Of a stretch of 56,725 bases of DNA, positions 49,639-56,725 are shown piece by piece. The notes beneath the pieces were generated by a model, which saw only the letters and a list, made by a program, of their open reading frames with translations, had not been told where the DNA came from and ran no database searches. Each line of letters begins with the position of its first letter. The first letter of the stretch is position 1. The translations under genes were made by a program, and so were the position numbers. Origin of the DNA: Pseudomonadota bacterium. GTDB taxonomy: Bacteria > Pseudomonadota > Gammaproteobacteria > Burkholderiales > Burkholderiaceae_C. The DNA lies in assembly GCA_018241185.1 (NCBI GenBank), contig JAFEEH010000207.1, positions 1-56,725 of the forward strand. Direction: 5' to 3'.

Positions 49639-50436
49639 TCAGGCACGCGCCGCGTGGACGAAGAACTCGCGGTTGCCGTCGCCTCCCGCGATCGGACTGT
49701 CCAGCCATTGCAGCACACGCAGCCCGGCGCCCTCGCAGGCCGCACGCAGCCGCTCCTCGACCACGGCGTACAGCGCCGGGTCGCGCACGATGCCGCCCTT
49801 GCCGATCTGCGCGGGCTGTAGTTCGAACTGCGGCTTGACCAGCATCAGCAGGTCGCCACCCGGCTTCAGCAGCGGCGCCAACGCCGGCAGCACCAGCGTC
49901 AGCGAGATGAAGGACAGGTCGCCGACGATCAGGTCGAAGACCAGACCGTCTTCAGAGCCAAATCGCGCTCCAACGCCCGCCCAGCCTGCGCCAGCAGCTA
50001 TCAATTCAGGAGCAGTCAGCGTGCGCGCGTTGACGCGCTCCACGGCCGTCACCCGCGTATCGGCGCGCAGCCGCTCGTGCAACTGGCCGTGGCCGACGTC
50101 GACGCCCACCACGTGCGCGGCGCCGCGCTGCAGCAGGCAGTCGGTGAAGCCGCCGGTGGACTGACCGACGTCGAGGCACAGGCGCCCGCTCGCGTCGATG
50201 CCGGTGGCGTCCAGCGCGCCCTCGAGCTTCAGCCCGCCGCGCGAGACATAGCGCGCCTCGGCCGCATCGGCCAGGTCCAGCTCGGCCCCGTCGGGCACCA
50301 CGTCGCCGTTCTTGGCGACGGCCCGCCACGCCTCGCCAGCGTGCAGGCGCCAGCGCAGGCCGCCGGCGATGAGCCGAGCTGCCTGCGAACGGGAGACCGC
50401 GAGTCCGCGGTCGACGAGCAACTGGTCTGCGCGCAT
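49639..50436 (-). CDS. tlyA: TlyA-family rRNA methyltransferase/hemolysin-like protein with a repeat-encoded insert
   Basis: A 265-aa protein: N-terminal S4 domain (MRADQLLVDRGLAVSRSQAARLI), then a methyltransferase domain (CLDVGQSTGGFTDCLLQRGA, FDLIVGDLSFISL, MLVKPQFE). In Mycobacterium TlyA 2'-O-methylates rRNA; the activity of this branch is not established. Between VERVNARTL and FDLIVGDLSF the protein carries about 23 residues (APELIAAGAGWAGVGARFG and neighbours) encoded by a copy of the dispersed repeat. Located between ahcY and metF, as in many beta-proteobacteria. Confidence 0.9.
   Translation of the reverse strand: MRADQLLVDRGLAVSRSQAARLIAGGLRWRLHAGEAWRAVAKNGDVVPDGAELDLADAAEARYVSRGGLKLEGALDATGIDASGRLCLDVGQSTGGFTDCLLQRGAAHVVGVDVGHGQLHERLRADTRVTAVERVNARTLTAPELIAAGAGWAGVGARFGSEDGLVFDLIVGDLSFISLTLVLPALAPLLKPGGDLLMLVKPQFELQPAQIGKGGIVRDPALYAVVEERLRAACEGAGLRVLQWLDSPIAGGDGNREFFVHAARA
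49948..50017 (-). repeat. Dispersed ATAGCTGC repeat, copy 9 (coding, inside tlyA)
   Basis: On the minus strand: GAATTGATAGCTGCTGGCGC, AGGCTGGGCGGGCGTTGG, GCGCGATTTGGCTCTGAA. Read in frame through tlyA, in the same frame as copies 1 and 2. Confidence 0.85.
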
Positions 50437-50455
50437 GGTGCCGCGCTGAACCGCG

Positions 50456-51901
<1,446 letters not shown>

Positions 51902-52230
51902 GCGGACTCCAAAACGGGTTTGAAAGATGCCACTGCGTTCGGGGGAGAGATATGAAACTCACCGCGGGGACAGCGGGTGAGCGTGGTTGCATGGAAATCC
52001 GAGCCTCACGCCTGATGGCGCTGCAACGCTCCTCGGAACTGGTGATTCTAAACGGCCGCCCATAAGTGACGGCGGCGACAGGCCAAACCGCGACCCGCTG
52101 CCCACGGTGTGACGTAATTGGCATCCACAAATAACACTTAGAGTTACATTTATACGAGGAACGAGACGGGGGCTGGGCTCGCTGGCAGGGGGCCAGCGGC
52201 AGGGGCGCCCCGACAAAACGGGAGCGAAAA
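51902..52230. promoter_or_regulatory. Divergent control region of ahcY and the first large lipoprotein gene
   Basis: 329 bp. The ahcY half carries the SAH riboswitch and, just upstream, a minus-strand TAGAAT (52050-52045) that would start RNA right at the riboswitch. The other half is AT-richer (52115-52160, with TTGGCA and TTATAC) and probably holds the promoter for the lipoprotein gene. Those boxes are suggestions only. Confidence 0.5.
51972..52037 (-). ncRNA. SAH riboswitch upstream of ahcY
   Basis: Minus strand. CCGAGGAGCGTTGCA pairs with AGGCTCGG to form P1/P2, and the pseudoknot strand ACGCTCACC follows, in the arrangement known for SAH riboswitches of beta-proteobacterial ahcY genes. 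Just downstream, GCGGTGAG can pair with the same CTCACC(C)GC strand (51958-51981), so the pseudoknot and that hairpin exclude each other. SAH binding should therefore switch the operon on. Confidence 0.9.
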
Positions 52231-54381
<2,151 letters not shown>

Positions 54382-54415
54382 TGTGCATGCGTCGACGCAA
54401 GGGAGATCGAAAACG

Positions 54416-56596
54416 ATGAACACGATCCGGGCAACTCTGGCGGCAGCGGCTGCCTGCGTGCTGTTGGGCTGTGGAGGCGGCGGCAATTCCGGCGGCGGCG
54501 CCGTCCCGCAGTCGGCGGGGACTTCGCCATCGGGGAATTCGCCGACGTCGGCGTCGGCGTCGGCAGGGGCGGCAGCGATGCAGGAGGACGCGGTCGTCGC
54601 CAAGGCGGGCGGCGCCGGCCCGGACGACGCGCTGCGGCCGTTGGTGCAGAGCCCGTTCCAGCGCGAACACACTTACCAGTTCTTTTCGGCCAACGGGACG
54701 CAGCAAGTGCTGCGGCTGGACTTCCAGTCACGTCGGTTCGAACTTCTTGGCGCCTCAGCCTCTGTGTCAGGCACGTTCAGCGAAGACACCGCGGAGCCGG
54801 GCACGTTCCTTTTCGCCAGCGAACGAGACAAGGTGGCGTACAACACGGCAAGATTTCGCATGGCCGGGGGAGCAGTGATCGGCGCATTTCCCGTCGCTCC
54901 TGCCTACGCCATGGGGCCGCCTTTCGAGATCATGCCGTTCATTGCGTTGAACAGCTTTGTGAACGATGCTGCATCGATTGATGGCAGCTACGCGCCCCTG
55001 GAGACCAACCGGACGGCAAGGGCGGACCTTCCAAGTGGCGGCGGCGTCATCTCCACCGAGATCACCGACGGCGGTACCCGCATGACGACGTGCATCGCCA
55101 GCACGCCGTACCCCATCACGTACTGCCCAAGTGGATTGACACGCGGCTACACCGTGCGCCAGAGCGGCGATCTTTGGCGCGCTACCAGCACCAGCGACAA
55201 CCAGGATCAGTTTGAGTTTGCGATCGCGCTGATCGGAGGCGAACGGATCTTTGTCAGTGCAGACACATTCAGAGACTTGAAGAGCTTGGGTGCCCCCGAA
55301 CGCAAAGGATTGCGCATTGGCGTGCCGGCAGGGTCGGACGCGTGGCCATTGAGTTTCGGCGCAGGTGCCACGGTCGGCGGCGCATGGGGACGCTACGCGC
55401 TCGACGGCACGACGTTGCGGGTCGACGCGGTCGACACCACCGGACAGCCAAGGACCATCGACGCGCGGGTCGGCGAATCCATGGCACCTTACTACCTGCC
55501 TGCGGTTCGCGCCCTGACCTTCGGCGCCGGCGCTTACGGGGGCTATGCGATCCAGAACAAGACGCTGTACATCGCATGGGGCGCGCCTGCGGGCATGCCC
55601 GCAGGCCTATCCATCGCAACAGCATCCGGAACCAGTACCGATAGCCGGACAGGCGATTACGTGGCGTTCGGCCTTGATGGTCAGCGCTACGCCATGCATC
55701 TGGACTTCGATGCTCGCAACTATTCTGTGTCGGATAGTGCGGGGGCGATCGTCGGCAGTGGCACAGTCCATGCGGGCGCGGGTTGGGGCTACGAGTTGCG
55801 CGATGCCGCAAGTGCAGGGCGCTCGAGCGCCACACTGAGCGCGTTCAACGGAGCCGTCATCGGGAGCCTGCCGCTCGCCGACCACCCCTCTGGCGCCATC
55901 CGCCAAGTCCCGTTCGTCGCGGCGCGCGAATTCGTTACTGCGCAACAGGCGCTGAGCGCGCTTCCAATGCTGTACGCGTACTGGTTCTCGGCGGGACAAG
56001 GTTCAAGCAACCCGCCCCCTGTCACGCAGACCCTCGGGGCAGCCGGTACGGCGATGTCCGTATGCGCCTGGTTGCCTCCTGACGGCGTGTCTTCGGTACC
56101 CTGTCCAGCTCAGGGCCTGCAGAACCTGATCGTGACCCCGGGTGAACAGGCGGGCGCCTGGAGGGCCAGCGCACCCGGTGCAGCCCCAGGGTCGGGCGAG
56201 GAATTCTTTGTCGCCCGGATCGGCAAGGATCTCGTCTATCTCAGCGCGCAAGGCGGTACCTTCAAGATCGGCCTTGACATTTCTCCCACATCCCGAACGT
56301 GGGGGATGATGAGCACCAGCGGCGTTCAGGCGACGGCGTCACCCGCGATGGACCCCATCGCGCAGCAGTTCGCCTGCATCGGGTACAACGCAGGTAGCCT
56401 GGATTGCATGCGCTTGATGGCTTTTCCGGCCGATGATTTCGGCTTCTTCGAAGCCATTCCGTCGACCCGGCCGGTCCGGCGCGCCACGTTCTTGGACAAG
56501 CCCGGTGTCTACACCTTCCACCAGGGGCGCACGCTGATGGTGATGCAAGGTCGAACCCCGGCGCTGTACCAGCTCGGCATCGGGATGCTGCCCTAG
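54416..56596 (+). CDS. Large lipoprotein of unknown function, paralogue 2
   Basis: A 726-aa lipoprotein: lipobox LLGC, a Gly-rich then Ser/Ala-rich linker, then segments matching paralogue 1 (ALRPLVQSPFQREHTYQFF, VLRLDFQSRRFELL, GTFSEDTAEPGTFLFAS, GAVIGAFPV). The C-terminal half repeats this pattern (YAMHLDFDARNYSV) with more divergence. It starts 34 bp after paralogue 1 and was probably copied in tandem. Its stop codon is immediately followed by the end of an insertion sequence, so the original C-terminus may have been altered. Confidence 0.78.
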   Translation: MNTIRATLAAAAACVLLGCGGGGNSGGGAVPQSAGTSPSGNSPTSASASAGAAAMQEDAVVAKAGGAGPDDALRPLVQSPFQREHTYQFFSANGTQQVLRLDFQSRRFELLGASASVSGTFSEDTAEPGTFLFASERDKVAYNTARFRMAGGAVIGAFPVAPAYAMGPPFEIMPFIALNSFVNDAASIDGSYAPLETNRTARADLPSGGGVISTEITDGGTRMTTCIASTPYPITYCPSGLTRGYTVRQSGDLWRATSTSDNQDQFEFAIALIGGERIFVSADTFRDLKSLGAPERKGLRIGVPAGSDAWPLSFGAGATVGGAWGRYALDGTTLRVDAVDTTGQPRTIDARVGESMAPYYLPAVRALTFGAGAYGGYAIQNKTLYIAWGAPAGMPAGLSIATASGTSTDSRTGDYVAFGLDGQRYAMHLDFDARNYSVSDSAGAIVGSGTVHAGAGWGYELRDAASAGRSSATLSAFNGAVIGSLPLADHPSGAIRQVPFVAAREFVTAQQALSALPMLYAYWFSAGQGSSNPPPVTQTLGAAGTAMSVCAWLPPDGVSSVPCPAQGLQNLIVTPGEQAGAWRASAPGAAPGSGEEFFVARIGKDLVYLSAQGGTFKIGLDISPTSRTWGMMSTSGVQATASPAMDPIAQQFACIGYNAGSLDCMRLMAFPADDFGFFEAIPSTRPVRRATFLDKPGVYTFHQGRTLMVMQGRTPALYQLGIGMLP

Positions 56597-56725
56597 GGAA
56601 CGTCTGAACAAGTCCACCGATCGTGCTCTTGGCCGTTGATCGTGGAGATGAGGACACACACGATGAGCCAGATGAGCTTTTCGGACGCGGAGTACGCAGG
56701 CAAGAGGAAGAAGACGCGGCGCGAG
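56595..56725 (+). mobile_element. IS5-type insertion sequence, left end (partial)
   Basis: The sequence GGGAACGTCTGAACAAGTCC starting next to CTAG (56593-56596) resembles the terminal inverted repeat of IS5-family elements, which often insert at CTAG-like sites. A transposase start follows about 65 bp in. The right end lies beyond the window. Confidence 0.65.
56663..56725 (+). CDS. IS5-family transposase, N-terminus (partial)
   Basis: The first 21 codons, MSQMSFSDAEYAGKRKKTRR and on, match the start of IS5-family transposases common in beta-proteobacteria. The catalytic DDE region is outside the window. Confidence 0.7.
   Translation, partial: MSQMSFSDAEYAGKRKKTRRE

Overview
The window is about 57 kb of GC-rich (roughly two-thirds G+C) chromosome from a member of the Burkholderiales, most likely a Variovorax/Acidovorax-type Comamonadaceae. 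The evidence is the gene orders ahcY-tlyA-metF behind an SAH riboswitch, rplM-rpsI-erpA, tyrS/M23 peptidase/anmK and folM-folB-ttcA, very strong GC3 bias, and a dispersed repeat built around ATAGCTGCTCGCGC. This assignment is inference from content; no database was searched.

Layout. 1-7273: an IS110-type transposase tail, then housekeeping genes (ROK kinase, DUF2905, HisN-type phosphatase, MidA-like methyltransferase, folM-folB-ttcA, a DUF4136 lipoprotein, a histidine phosphatase) and a 410-bp AT-richer leader. 7274-22170: an apparent single operon for a hybrid NRPS-PKS pathway. Megasynthase 1 (2463 aa) reads half-C, A, PCP, KS, AT, ACP, aminotransferase. Megasynthase 2 (1671 aa) reads C, A, PCP, C, PCP. 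A Sfp-type phosphopantetheinyl transferase and two alpha/beta-hydrolase-fold proteins follow. No thioesterase, reductase, transporter or regulator lies beside it. 22245-30250: a small exported protein, miaB, and a glrK/qseG/glrR-type sensor, lipoprotein and sigma54 activator. Behind them is a textbook sigma54 promoter with two exact TGTC-N10-GACA sites and an IHF consensus, leading into opgH. 30382-34666: ruvA and a secreted trypsin-like lipoprotein (one strand), then phoH-like and ybeY. 34673-44494: a methyltransferase, a 263-bp MITE-like element, dtd, a CDF cation exporter, a FecR/OmpA pair, tyrS, an M23 peptidase, anmK, a DHA2 drug exporter and erpA. 44610-52040: rpsI-rplM, a lipoprotein, rlmJ, and the ahcY-tlyA-metF-rlpA operon with its SAH riboswitch. 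52231-56596: two large paralogous lipoproteins. The window ends inside an IS5-type element that starts at the stop codon of the second one.

How the genes work together. The NRPS-PKS operon should load an amino acid, extend it with malonate, transaminate the resulting beta-ketone directly (there is no ketoreductase), add a second amino acid and pass the chain to a final carrier protein that has no adenylation domain of its own. The product is therefore probably a small peptide carrying a beta-amino (vicinal diamine-like) unit, released by an unknown route. The ahcY operon recycles S-adenosylhomocysteine and feeds methyl-group metabolism. The GlrKR system very probably controls opgH (periplasmic glucan synthesis) or a small RNA made from the opgH leader.

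The most unusual structural signal is a dispersed ~60-bp repeat, nine copies in 57 kb. Three copies lie inside genes and are read in the same frame: two form lipoprotein or secretory signal peptides and one is an insert in TlyA. A second GC-rich repeat-like segment inserts about 30 residues into D-aminoacyl-tRNA deacylase. This recalls the protein-coding palindromic elements of Rickettsia.
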